A DNA stretch of 64,000 nucleotides from Paraburkholderia sp. BL10I2N1 (GTDB lineage Bacteria > Pseudomonadota > Gammaproteobacteria > Burkholderiales > Burkholderiaceae), in contig NZ_SNWA01000001.1 of the NCBI RefSeq assembly GCF_004361815.1, positions 1 through 64,000 on the forward strand, given 5' to 3'. Each line of letters begins with the position of its first letter. Positions within the stretch are counted from its first letter, which is position 1. The position numbers and the translations under genes were made by a program. Shown one piece after another: positions 16,852 through 24,836 of the stretch. Under the pieces are notes generated by a model. The model did no database searches, was not told the origin of the DNA, and saw only the letters and a program-made list of their open reading frames with translations.

Positions 16852-18207
16852 TCACGTTGGCGAACCCTGAGGTTGCAGTGAATATCCAAATTGCGCCGCG
16901 CGGCGATGAAGCTGCTTGATAACACGGTCCCTGTACTGCTGTTCGTAATGATCCGCACCCGGGTCGCGGTAGTCCATGCCGTAGCGCATCGCGTTATAAA
17001 ACAGGACAGCGATCTTGCGCGCCGTCGCGGTCACGGCCTTGGCATTCCCGATCCGGCCGGCAAGGCGCCGGTAGAATGCGCCAAGCGCGGTATTGCTTCT
17101 TCCAACGGTCACCGCCGCAAGCCTCAGCGCGACTGTGATGCGGCTGCTGGTTTTGCGCGTGTGCGATGACAGTACCTTGCCACCGCTGATCTTGCAGCCG
17201 GGCGAAAGCGTGAGCCACGAAGTGAAATGCTTGGCGGTTGGCCATCGGCTCAGGTCCGTTCCGCATTCGCCGATCAGGCGCAGCGCAAGGAATGGACCGA
17301 TGCCGTGGATTTGCGTCAGGTCGGTCCCCGCAAGCTGGTACATGGCCGTGCGCACATCGAAGCTGGGATCGCTGGGCATCTTGCTGCGATGCTTCGCCTT
17401 CGGCAGCGGTGCTTCCGGAATCGGGTGAGCGACATTGAGAATCGCGACAGCTCGTTCGATCTCAACGTCGCACTCGTCAATGCACTGCTGGTAAAAATCG
17501 TAGAGCGCAAGCGCCTGTTTCAGGGCGAACACGTGTTCGGGCTGGTAGTTGCCCACCAGCGCATGACGAATGGTCTCAAGGCTTTCCTTGCAACGGACGT
17601 CGCGCATTGCCGCCAGTCTGTCCGGATCGCGCTCGCCGGCGACGATCGCGCGAATGATCCGCATCCCAGTGACGCCCGTAATATCCGCGATCACATGGTG
17701 CAGCTGGATATTCATGAAGGTCAGCGCCTTCTGCATGTGCTGGATGTGCGCGGCGGCGTAGTCGGTATGCCTTTCGCGGGAACGCAGGTACGCGCGCAGT
17801 TCCGCGATGTCGCGGCCAGGCCGGAAACTTGCCCGCAGCAATCCGCACGCATGCAGCCGCTGCAGCCATTGTGCGTCGTTGACGTCGCTCTTCCTGCCGG
17901 GGACTGCGCGCGCCTCGCGTGCGTTGGCCAGAATGACTTCAAGGCCCTGGGACTCTAGCACCTCGTAGGCGGCGACCCAGTACACGCCGGTCGATTCCAT
18001 CACGACCGTCTTTGTGCCGGTCGCGACGAGCCAGTCAGCCATGCGTTGCAGATCGCCGGTAAATGCCTGGAATGTCTGCACCGGCTCGTCGCACAAGTCG
18101 GGACTGACGGCGACAACATGGAACCGCGAACCGATATCGATACCGGCTGCGAACGGATGAATGATCGGTAACCCCGAGGGCTTGGATCGTGTTCGGTCTT
18201 TTGGCAT
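16852..18207 (-). CDS. IS110 family transposase
   Basis: A full-length 451-residue DEDD-type recombinase. The N-terminal RuvC-like domain shows the acidic set: Asp24 in GIDIGSRFHV, Glu71 in VVMESTGVYW, and Asp108/Asp111 in GRKSDVNDAQW. The C-terminal Transposase_20 domain contains IHGIGPFLALRLIGECG and the serine-bearing stretch GCKISGGKVLSSHTRK. In studied IS110 elements this enzyme is guided by an RNA made from the non-coding end. The gene appears intact. Confidence 0.92.
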   Translation of the reverse strand: MPKDRTRSKPSGLPIIHPFAAGIDIGSRFHVVAVSPDLCDEPVQTFQAFTGDLQRMADWLVATGTKTVVMESTGVYWVAAYEVLESQGLEVILANAREARAVPGRKSDVNDAQWLQRLHACGLLRASFRPGRDIAELRAYLRSRERHTDYAAAHIQHMQKALTFMNIQLHHVIADITGVTGMRIIRAIVAGERDPDRLAAMRDVRCKESLETIRHALVGNYQPEHVFALKQALALYDFYQQCIDECDVEIERAVAILNVAHPIPEAPLPKAKHRSKMPSDPSFDVRTAMYQLAGTDLTQIHGIGPFLALRLIGECGTDLSRWPTAKHFTSWLTLSPGCKISGGKVLSSHTRKTSSRITVALRLAAVTVGRSNTALGAFYRRLAGRIGNAKAVTATARKIAVLFYNAMRYGMDYRDPGADHYEQQYRDRVIKQLHRRAAQFGYSLQPQGSPT

Positions 18208-18448
18208 GGCCCACCTCCTGGATAGTCAGGCGCAGGACGGGGACTCGGAATAAATCAATTTCCTAAACGGGGTCGTCCGAAGACGCCGCCACAGATGAGT
18301 CCGCAGCTTCCCCTGGGCCAGGTTCTTTGACGGGGTTCATGCCTCCAAGAAGCTTACGGCCACTGTCTCTGCGTGCATCGAGTGTACTCGCCCGGAGTTT
18401 CTATTCATGAGGGCCGCGCGCAAGCGCGTGGGACGGTTTTTTAAAATA
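18208..18448 (-). ncRNA. Candidate bridge-RNA region of the IS110 element
   Basis: This 240-bp non-coding end precedes the transposase on the same strand. IS110 elements such as IS621 make a structured bridge RNA from the equivalent place, with loops pairing to target and donor DNA. A GC-rich hairpin (CGCGCG with loop AA, near 18415-18430) lies inside. I could not derive the two guide loops by eye, so this is an inference from element architecture. Confidence 0.35.
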
Positions 18449-18699
18449 TCTCGCTCCATCTTCAGGCGAGCCACCTCCGCACGCAGCCGGGCCAGCTCCA
18501 TCTGTTCCGGGCTTACTGGCTTTGTTCCAGCTCCCGCCAGCTTGCCTTCCCGGTCAGCCTTCACCCAGTTGTACAGCGTCTGTTCAACCACACCCAGTGT
18601 CGCCGCCACGGCTACCATGCTTTGCCCGGCCTTGACCAGCCGCACCGCTTCCAGCTTGAATTCGAGCGTGTACTGTGCCCGCTTTGCCTTGCCTGTCAT
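18449..18699 (-). pseudogene. IS3 OrfA, N-terminal part
   Basis: The DNA-binding OrfA of the IS3 element begins at ATG 18699: MTGKAKRAQYTLEFKLEAVR, an HTH (MVAVAATLGVVEQTLYNWVK) and the leucine-zipper stretch EQMELARLRAEVARLKMERD. It is cut after DIL by the IS110 insertion; the open frame continues into IS110 DNA to 18337. The missing C-terminus (KAAAYFARESM) lies at 16800-16838. Confidence 0.9.
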
Positions 18700-18733
18700 C
18701 GTTCTTCTCCTTGCGTGAGTTTACCTGCTCAGC

Positions 18734-18762
18734 AAGGGATTCGTTTTTCAGGGGCAAGCTCA
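18734..18762 (-). repeat. Right terminal inverted repeat of the IS3 element
   Basis: On the minus strand it starts TGAGCTTGCCCCTG and contains GAATCCCTT, matching the left end at 9979. GGC (18763-18765) follows as the target duplication. Confidence 0.85.
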
Positions 18763-19110
18763 GGCGGACGTGCAGTAGGGGCACCTTGTTTGTGCTCGAA
18801 TGAAACTCAAACATATTTGGCTGGGGATACTGATGGACGACACGAACATTTTTGACGGAGACGACGGGCTTTTTGAGTTTGGTACGTTGCTTCCGCTTTG
18901 GCTGTTCAATCCGAGACCGGAAAAGACGGTTGGATTGCCGGACAACACTCCGGTGTTGACGTGCCCGGTGGCAGACGAGGACGCTCACTGCCTTGCGACG
19001 GATTACCTCGAGTCATCCGTTAGGGAAACGCTGATCAATGGACCAACTGCCCAAGTTGCAGGCGAGACGGCGTCGACTTTTCCAGATGACGAAGCGGATC
19101 GACGCTCGAT

Positions 19111-20461
19111 TGGGGGTGTCCGGAATTTTGTGTAAACGGGTTGAGGTTTAACCCGGCACCAGCCGCTCTTCGAACTGGATCGTGAAGCGGTTCAGTGCGG
19201 CCTTCCAGTCGCGGATCGGCATCGTCCACTTCTTGCTGATGTTGTTCAGGGCCAGGTAAAACAGCTTGGTGACGGCCTCATCGGTCGGGAACGAGCTGCG
19301 GGTCTTGATCACCTTGCGCAGGCTCATGTTGATCGATTCTATGGCATTCGTGGTGTAAATCACCTTCCTGATCTCCGGTGGGTAATCGAAGAACGGAATC
19401 ACACGTGCCCAGTTGCGTCGCCAGCTCTGCCCGATGGACGGATAGTCCTTGTCCCACCTGGCCTCGAAGGCGCCCAGCATCTGTTCGGCCAGTTCGACGG
19501 TCGATGAAGTGTAAATCGTCTTCAGGTCGGCGGCGACTTCCCGCTGCATTTTCCACGGTACGAAGTTCAGGCTGTTGCGCACCATATGCACGATGCACAG
19601 TTGCACGGCCGCTTCTGGGTAGACCGCTTCAATGGCTTCGGGAAAGCCTTTAAGCCCGTCGACGCAGGCGATAAAGATGTCCTGCACGCCGCGCGTCTTG
19701 AGTTCAGTGACCACCTGCAGCCAGAACTTGGCTCCCTCGGTCTGGGCGATCCACAGGCCCAGGACTTCCTTGTGGCCGGCCATGTTCACGCCGATGGCCA
19801 GGTACACCGCCTTGGTCCGCACCGCGCCGCTGTCGCGCACTTTGACGTGAATGCAGTCGAGATAGACAATCGGATAAAGCGCGTCGAGCGCACGGGCCTG
19901 CCAGACCTTCACCTCATCACTGACTGCGTCGGTGACCGCCGAGATCAGCGTCGGCGAGACCTCCGTGCCGTACATTTCTTCCAGGTGCCCCTGGATCTCG
20001 CGCACGCTCAGGCCACGCGCATACAGCGAAATGATCTTGTCGTCGAAACCCGTCCAGCGCGTCTGATGGCGCTCCACCAGCTTCGGCTCGAACGCCCCCT
20101 GACGGTCGCGCGGGATATTGAGCGGCAACTCGCCAAACTCCCCCTGCAGCGTCTTGGTGCTATGACCATTACGGGTATTGCCCGTGGCATTGGTCACCGC
20201 TTCGCTCTTGCCATGGCCCAGGTGCTCGGACATCTCCGCCTCTAACGCACGCTCCACCAGCATCCTGGTAAGCTGCTTGAGCAGGCCGTTCTCGCCTATC
20301 AGGTCTTCCGGCTTCTGGTAATTCGCCAGCAGGCTGTCTGCCAGCTTGACGAGTTCAGGATCGGCTTTCTCTCTTTTATTGCGTTTCGCTACGGTCATCT
20401 ATGCTCCTGTTGCTGGCAGTCTCCTGCCAAATGACCGTTTACACAAAACTTTTTACACCCT
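19111..20461 (-). mobile_element. IS256-family insertion sequence, complete
   Basis: The element is 1351 bp with terminal repeats GGGTGT...TTTTGTGTAAACGG on the left and the same sequence inverted on the right, flanked by the perfect 8-bp duplication CGCTCGAT (19103-19110 and 20462-20469). The single transposase is intact, so the insertion looks recent. Confidence 0.92.
19148..20398 (-). CDS. IS256 family transposase
   Basis: A 416-residue DDE transposase of the mutator type. The N-terminus carries [24 protein letters not shown] and the usual [21 protein letters not shown]. Catalytic residues are in [11 protein letters not shown] (Asp), [17 protein letters not shown] (Asp) and [12 protein letters not shown] (Glu). 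Length and motifs are complete and the frame is unbroken. Confidence 0.96.
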   Translation of the reverse strand: MTVAKRNKREKADPELVKLADSLLANYQKPEDLIGENGLLKQLTRMLVERALEAEMSEHLGHGKSEAVTNATGNTRNGHSTKTLQGEFGELPLNIPRDRQGAFEPKLVERHQTRWTGFDDKIISLYARGLSVREIQGHLEEMYGTEVSPTLISAVTDAVSDEVKVWQARALDALYPIVYLDCIHVKVRDSGAVRTKAVYLAIGVNMAGHKEVLGLWIAQTEGAKFWLQVVTELKTRGVQDIFIACVDGLKGFPEAIEAVYPEAAVQLCIVHMVRNSLNFVPWKMQREVAADLKTIYTSSTVELAEQMLGAFEARWDKDYPSIGQSWRRNWARVIPFFDYPPEIRKVIYTTNAIESINMSLRKVIKTRSSFPTDEAVTKLFYLALNNISKKWTMPIRDWKAALNRFTIQFEERLVPG

Positions 20462-20485
20462 CGCTCGATCGGTGAATTGAACGCG

Positions 20486-21591
20486 TAAACGAGCCTCCCT
20501 GCTCGCATTTTTCATACGCATGACGGATTGCTCCCATGGACCGATCGCAACAGATTTCGCGCGATCACCAGATTCGCCAGAGCGAACAGGCTGAACAGTT
20601 GCGCGGTGTTCTTGGCCAGGCCCTTGTATCGGGTCTTGCGATGGTGAAACAGGTTCTTGACGATATGAAACGGATGCTCAACCCGCGAACGGATCTGCGC
20701 CTTGGTTCGCTCGAGCGCGATTACCAAGTCCTTCAGCGTCCCCTCCAGCATCGCCTTGATCTTTCCCCGCTTGGCAGCGACGTGCCACTTCACGGTCTTG
20801 CCCGCCATTTCCTCGCGCTTGTCTACGCCAATGTAGCCCGCATCGGCGAACGCCTGCTCCTCATGTCCGTGCAGCAGGGCATGCGCTTGCGATACATCCG
20901 ACACGTTGGCCGCCGTGCCAACCACGCTGTGGATCAGGCCCGAATCGGCATCGACGCCAACGTGGGCTTTCATCCCAAAGTGCCATTCGTTTCCCTTCTT
21001 CGTTTGATGCATTTCCGGGTCACGACTCTTCCGGGCGTTCTTGGTCGACGGCGGCGCTTCAATGATCGTCGCGTCAACCAGTGTGCCTTCTTTCATCATC
21101 AGCCCACGCTCGCACAGCGAGATGCCAATCTCGTCGAACAACTTCCGTGTCAGTTCGTGTTCGATCAGCAGGCGCCGGAACTTCAACAGCGTGGTTGCAT
21201 CAGGCACGTTCTCGACTGCCAGATCGATGCCGGCGAAGGCGCGCAGCGCGATGCTGTCATACAGCGCGTCTTCCAGTCCTTCGTCCGACAGTCCGTACCA
21301 CTGTTGCAGGAAGTAGATTCGCAGCATTCGCTCCAGGCCAATCGGTGGGCGCCTCGCGTGCCCTTCGGATAGTGCGGCTCGATTGCCGAAAGCAAGCGCT
21401 GCCACGGAACGACCTTCTCCATCTCGACCAGGAAGCGTTGGCGCCTCGTCACTCGCTTCTTGCCTGCAATTTCCGCTTCCGCGAAGCCGATCTGCCTCTT
21501 CATCATCGTGAGTCTGTTCCGTGAGTTACCTTCTATAACGTCCTCAGCTATGCCAGCGATGACCACCGAGCTGAATAAATCAGCGTTTCCT
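20486..21591 (-). mobile_element. IS5-family element, one end missing, transposase frameshifted
   Basis: The right end GCTGAATAAATCAGCGTTTCC (21571-21591) has IS5-type sequence and is followed by TTAG, a YTAR target of the kind this family duplicates. No matching inverted end is found on the left near 20486-20511, where the element abuts the stop of the preceding gene. The transposase frame is broken. This copy is probably dead. Confidence 0.65.
20512..21506 (-). pseudogene. IS5 family transposase, frameshifted
   Basis: The first frame starts with MMKRQIGFAEAEIAGKKRVT and reads to IEPHYPKGTRGA; family sequence then continues in another frame from RRPPIGLERMLRIYFLQQWY to the stop at 20512. 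The shift lies near 21350-21360, at the conserved YPK-G-G-RRPPIGLE junction. The second frame contains the DDE motifs TLVDATIIEAPPS, GLIHSVVGTAANVSD and FADAGYIGVDKRE. A single-base change is enough to explain it. Confidence 0.85.
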
Positions 21592-22054
21592 TAGTTTCGG
21601 GTATTACAAGGCGGACGACTTTTTCGTCATTGCAATCTGTCTGCGGTTTGGTTACACGCAGGTCTACTGGGTCGCGGAGATAAGTGACCCGGAAGTCTAT
21701 GAGTCTATTGAGATGTGGATGCGGGTGGGGCAAGTTCCTATTATGTTTTGTGTCCGTGAAGGTGAGCAAAGGCGTCTGTTGTTTCACGTTGTAGATATGC
21801 CCTTGTTCACTCCGCACGTTGACGAATTCTGGTCTTGACCGGAGCACGCGCCGACCGCGCTCAAATGGCAAGCGATGGCCTCGCTAGTTGCTAGATGGCG
21901 CTTTCAGACGGATGCGGTGACCGAGATTGCGGGTTTCCAGAAGTGGCACGTCTTTGGGAGTGTGTTGCTCACAAAGCGGTGGGAACGGTTCATAAACGAA
22001 GGCGCGGTCGTCACGAACTCAAGGATTGCGAAAAACGCTGAGGCACTGGATTAG
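21592..22054 (+). pseudogene. Remnant of a gene truncated by IS5
   Basis: Directly after the IS5 end an open frame reads YYKADDFFVIAICLRFGYTQ and on to HVDEFWS, then TGA (21836-21838), then in the same frame PEHAPTALKWQAMASLVARW to a TAG at 22052-22054. The start was removed by IS5. A TGG-to-TGA change would explain the internal stop, in which case this is one protein of more than 150 residues; two adjacent genes are the alternative. Family unknown. Confidence 0.45.
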
Positions 22055-22112
22055 CCTCGCTTGGCCTTTAGAGGCACCCAAGCCTTTCGAAGCTCCGCGA
22101 AATCGAGCCGCA

Positions 22113-22349
22113 TCACTTCCTGGGAGAAGAACGCCGCAGTGATTTCTGGAATTCTTCTTCGGACTGCACCTTGTCTGCAAGCGCGGCCTTGAGACCCTCC
22201 TCGGCATCATGCAACAGGACGAGCCGACCGTCCTCGGCTTCGAGAGCGTGGTAGTAATTCAGCTTTCGGGCGTCGACAATCGCGACGTATGCCGCACCAT
22301 TTTTCGTCAAGACTTTCTCGGCACCTGCGACGACGTCTTCGGCGAGCTC
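22113..22349 (-). CDS. Phd/YefM-like antitoxin, start uncertain
   Basis: The minus-strand frame reads ELAEDVVAGAEKVLTKNGAA, then YVAIVDARKLNYYHALEAED, the pattern of prevent-host-death antitoxins (N-terminal DNA-binding half followed by the strand with YVAI). An ATG exists only at TKNG (22310); a stop lies two codons before ELAED, so the native start may be the CTG at 22355 or may be lost. No toxin gene is found on either side, so it is an orphan or decayed. The C-terminus ends SLRRSSPRK. Confidence 0.4.
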   Translation of the reverse strand, partial: ELAEDVVAGAEKVLTKNGAAYVAIVDARKLNYYHALEAEDGRLVLLHDAEEGLKAALADKVQSEEEFQKSLRRSSPRK

Positions 22350-22648
22350 AGTCAGTCACGAAGAGGCCCGACTGTCCGCGACACCCACGCATGTCACGCT
22401 CCCACCGCCGACCTGTACGTAGCTGCCCTCAGCATCGGCCTTCTGACCGACTCGTACCCCTGAATCGGCAGTACGGAAAGCATAGGCACGATGGTCCGGT
22501 GCCGATATCAAGGGAAAAAATCGGTAAGCGAGTGGAAGGCCGGCGCGGCAGCAGGCGGAGCCCTTCGGACATCTGCGACGGGTTCGCACAACGCAGAGCA
22601 AATCGTGAAGGAGGTAATCCAGAGTTCTTGCAAGGACCAAGCTCCGCT

Positions 22649-22987
22649 CTAGGTCGTTGAGAACACGACGGCCGCGCTGTCGCCGACCTGCGTGAAGCTG
22701 CGAACAAACCGGTACGCCTGCCCGTCGATTTCCATCTGGTTCGCACCGGAATGAGTCAATTCGAGCATCTCATTGGCGAGTCTGGCCGAAATCGCCCCTT
22801 GCTTCTTGAGGTCTTCGGGCAGACCTGCCGGGTCGCCAACATATACAGTGCAAACATCGCTTCCGTGACGCATCATTACCACGCTCGTTGCTCCGTCAAG
22901 GGAGAGTTCGAGATATTCGGCTAGTATCTGCAGCGATTCAGGTAAATGCCCACGTTCGCCAAGCGGCTGTTCGGGTGTGTTCACCAT
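22649..22987 (-). CDS. Hypothetical protein
   Basis: A 112-residue protein starting at ATG 22987 behind AAGGAGAT. It looks like a small alpha/beta domain (DGATSVVMMRHGSDVCTVYV; YRFVRSFTQVGDSAAVVFST) and lacks a signal peptide or membrane segment. Strong ribosome site and even composition support a real gene. I know no family. The 290 bp downstream show no clear gene. Confidence 0.7.
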   Translation of the reverse strand: MVNTPEQPLGERGHLPESLQILAEYLELSLDGATSVVMMRHGSDVCTVYVGDPAGLPEDLKKQGAISARLANEMLELTHSGANQMEIDGQAYRFVRSFTQVGDSAAVVFSTT

Positions 22988-23195
22988 TCTGTATCTCCTT
23001 GTTGCGTTGGCGACTTGTTAAAAGAGCGCCCGCTCGACGGCGCCAGTTCCACTATAAGCGGCTTCATAGCGAAAGCGAAATGTCTCGAAGCACCGAGCTT
23101 AGGTAAGATTTTCGACCCCTGTTCCCTTTCTCTCCAGAGGAAAACGCCCGCCCGCTGCGATGGAATATGATGTCCGGAAAGCGGAGGTCGCGGCT

Positions 23196-23882
23196 ATGTG
23201 CACGAGTTACGAACCCAATCCACACGAGCGTTTTGAGGCGTACAGGCTGTTCCAGGCGCCTGATTTTGACTACAAGCGCGAGATTTACAAAGACTACGCG
23301 GCGCCGATTTTTCGGCGCCGCGAGGACGGTTGGTGTACGCACCCGGCGACGTTCGGAATGGTGCCCCGCAAGCGCATTCCCGCTGGCGTTCGTCCATATG
23401 ACACGATGAACGCCCGCGCCGAGACGATTGGCGAAAGGCGCAGCTTCTCCAGCGCATGGACCCGCCTCCAACTCTGTCTGATACCTTGCCGAGCATTCTT
23501 TGAGCCCAACTACGAATCGGGAAAGCCTGTCCGTTGGCGTATCAATCTGGCGAGCGAACAACCGACGGCCATTGCCGGGCTGTGGCGAACGTGGGAAGAG
23601 GCCGACGGTGAGGCGTCGCTGTCGTTCACGATGCTCACAGTGAATGCCGACACACATCCGTTGATGAGGCGATTCCACAAACCTGGTGACGAAAAACGGT
23701 CTGTCGTCGTCATTCGACCTGAAGACTACCAGGATTGGCTTTCATGCCACACCATGGACGAAGCGCAGTCGTTTCTGCAACTCTACCCGGCGGAGGAAAT
23801 GCACGCAGAGGCGTTCCCGTTGCCACCAAGAGCGCCTCGTACAAAACCTGCTGGCGGTGGCCAGCCAACGCTGCTCGACTAG
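23196..23882 (+). CDS. HMCES/YedK-type abasic site processing protein
   Basis: A 228-residue member of the SOS response-associated peptidase family, which crosslinks to abasic sites in single-stranded DNA through Cys2. The start at ATG 23196 exposes that Cys (MCTSYEPNPHERF) and has GGAGG upstream. Also present are MNARAET (the conserved Asn), CLIPCRAFFEPNY with the active-site Glu, and ADTHPLMRRFHKPGDEKRSV with the conserved His. The usual P-x-Y-E-W is FFEPNY here, a deviation typical of a divergent subgroup often carried on mobile DNA. The tail is Pro-rich. Confidence 0.88.
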   Translation: MCTSYEPNPHERFEAYRLFQAPDFDYKREIYKDYAAPIFRRREDGWCTHPATFGMVPRKRIPAGVRPYDTMNARAETIGERRSFSSAWTRLQLCLIPCRAFFEPNYESGKPVRWRINLASEQPTAIAGLWRTWEEADGEASLSFTMLTVNADTHPLMRRFHKPGDEKRSVVVIRPEDYQDWLSCHTMDEAQSFLQLYPAEEMHAEAFPLPPRAPRTKPAGGGQPTLLD

Positions 23883-23932
23883 TCGGGCTGATTGTTATGC
23901 CTCAACGTCTGGCCTACCAGGAGGAACACGTG

Positions 23933-24370
23933 ATGCAATACGCCACGTGGTCCCGTCGGGCCCGTGCGCTGCTGATTGACAGCATTTGGTGGACCGTGCT
24001 CGTGCTATTCGTCCCGGTCGGACCGTCGACGGAAGATTTGCTGAATGCTCCCGCACTGGCCGGTCCGTCTATCCTCTTCTGGCTGACAGTCGCCCAATGC
24101 ATTCCGGTGGTCATGACGGGAGTCATGTGGGCCATCTGGGGCACTTCCCCGGGCAAACGGGCATTGGGTCTGCGCATTGTCGATTCCGATACGGGACAGG
24201 CAATGACGGCAAAACAAGCCGCCGTGCGAACGTTGGGTTATCTGGTCTGCTTCGCGACCTGCGGTGCCGGATTTCTCTGGATGCTGTTCAACCCGCGCAG
24301 ACAGGGATTGCATGACCGCATGGCGAACACCGTGGTCATTGACGAGAAATTGCCGAAGGCCCGCAGTTGA
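23933..24370 (+). CDS. RDD family membrane protein
   Basis: A 145-residue inner-membrane protein with three predicted membrane segments: after RRARALLIDSIWW, in the FWLTVAQCIPVVMTGVMWAI region, and in LVCFATCGAGFLWMLF. The family signature is visible as RARALLID at the start and GTSPGKRALGLRIVD in the middle, with the end LHDRMANTVVI. The start at ATG 23933 follows AGGAGG. Function is unknown; members are proposed transport or envelope proteins. Confidence 0.85.
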   Translation: MQYATWSRRARALLIDSIWWTVLVLFVPVGPSTEDLLNAPALAGPSILFWLTVAQCIPVVMTGVMWAIWGTSPGKRALGLRIVDSDTGQAMTAKQAAVRTLGYLVCFATCGAGFLWMLFNPRRQGLHDRMANTVVIDEKLPKARS

Positions 24371-24836
24371 CACAGTTATGCGGAAGCGAAGGCGCCCGTC
24401 CCGCCCGCACGAAGAATCTATTCGGCTGACCACAACGCATCCGCAGTCTTTGGAGCCTTGACTTGCAGGATTCGGTCGAGCGACAAGCCGATGTAACTCA
24501 AGCCCAAGCCATTCGGGAGCTGCGGTGGCTGCGGCAGTGCGACCGGACGCTCGCCCAGCGCACTCAGCGCCGGTCAATTCCAGGTTGCTGAATAAGCAGG
24601 TCAATCGCAACAGCCGCTCGATTTCTGCGAGGACGTTACCGAAGTGCGCTCCTGCCCCCGCCGTCCGGCAGCCGCCATGCGAGCCATGGCGTACCCCATC
24701 CGTCCGAGTTTGTGCCGCGCGCCGTCAGTCTGGCCGAGCGACGTCGCAAGCCTATGTAATCCCTAAGCCGGACGAGCCGGAACCAAACAGGTAGTACGAT
24801 GCGTAGCCATATAGCCAGCCGATGCCGAAGTGAACC
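24371..24836. other. Intergenic stretch, no supportable gene
   Basis: I find no frame with a ribosome site or recognisable product. The stretch separates the RDD gene from the 504-residue gene and may contain the end of the element carrying the latter, but no inverted or direct repeats were seen by eye. Confidence 0.4.

Larger units (their letters stand above)
16838..18448 (-). mobile_element. IS110-family element inside IS3 orfA
   Basis: The IS3 orfA frame is cut at 18448 after ERDIL and resumes near 16838 with RKAAAYFARESM; the 1.6 kb between is an IS110-type element with one minus-strand transposase. No terminal inverted repeat or target duplication is apparent, as is normal for IS110. 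The exact ends are uncertain by a few bases because of A/T runs at both joints. About 240 bp of non-coding DNA lie upstream of the transposase. Confidence 0.7.
9979..18762 (-). mobile_element. IS3-family element interrupted by three later insertions
   Basis: Left end 9979 reads TGACCTTGCCCCTG on the plus strand and the right end at 18762 reads TGAGCTTGCCCCTG on the minus strand; both continue to GAATCCCTT, so these are the terminal inverted repeats. A 3-bp target duplication GGC flanks them (9976-9978 and 18763-18765). The host element has two overlapping genes on the minus strand, orfA and orfB. Three elements sit inside: an IS110 copy (about 16838-18448) in the last codons of orfA, and two serine-recombinase cassettes (12756-16119 and 10115-12644) in orfB. 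Without them the element is about 1.28 kb, normal for the family. Confidence 0.9.
18833..20485 (+). pseudogene. Small hypothetical gene split by IS256
   Basis: The frame from ATG 18833 (GGGG nine bases before; an earlier in-frame ATG is at 18800) encodes MDDTNIFDGDDGLFEFGTLL and reaches the IS256 left end after DRRSI. Removing IS256 with one CGCTCGAT copy restores GELNA and a TAA at 20483-20485, giving a protein of about 101 residues. With the insertion the frame continues only a few codons into the element (GGVRNFV), so the product is nearly unchanged in length and may still work. The protein is acidic and unrecognised. Confidence 0.6.

Noticed and set aside
18241..18265. Sequence AATAAATCAATTTCCTAA resembling the IS5 end at 21571-21591
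   Set aside because: Only about 15 bases agree, it lies inside the IS110 element, and no second IS5 end or transposase fragment is near; likely chance.
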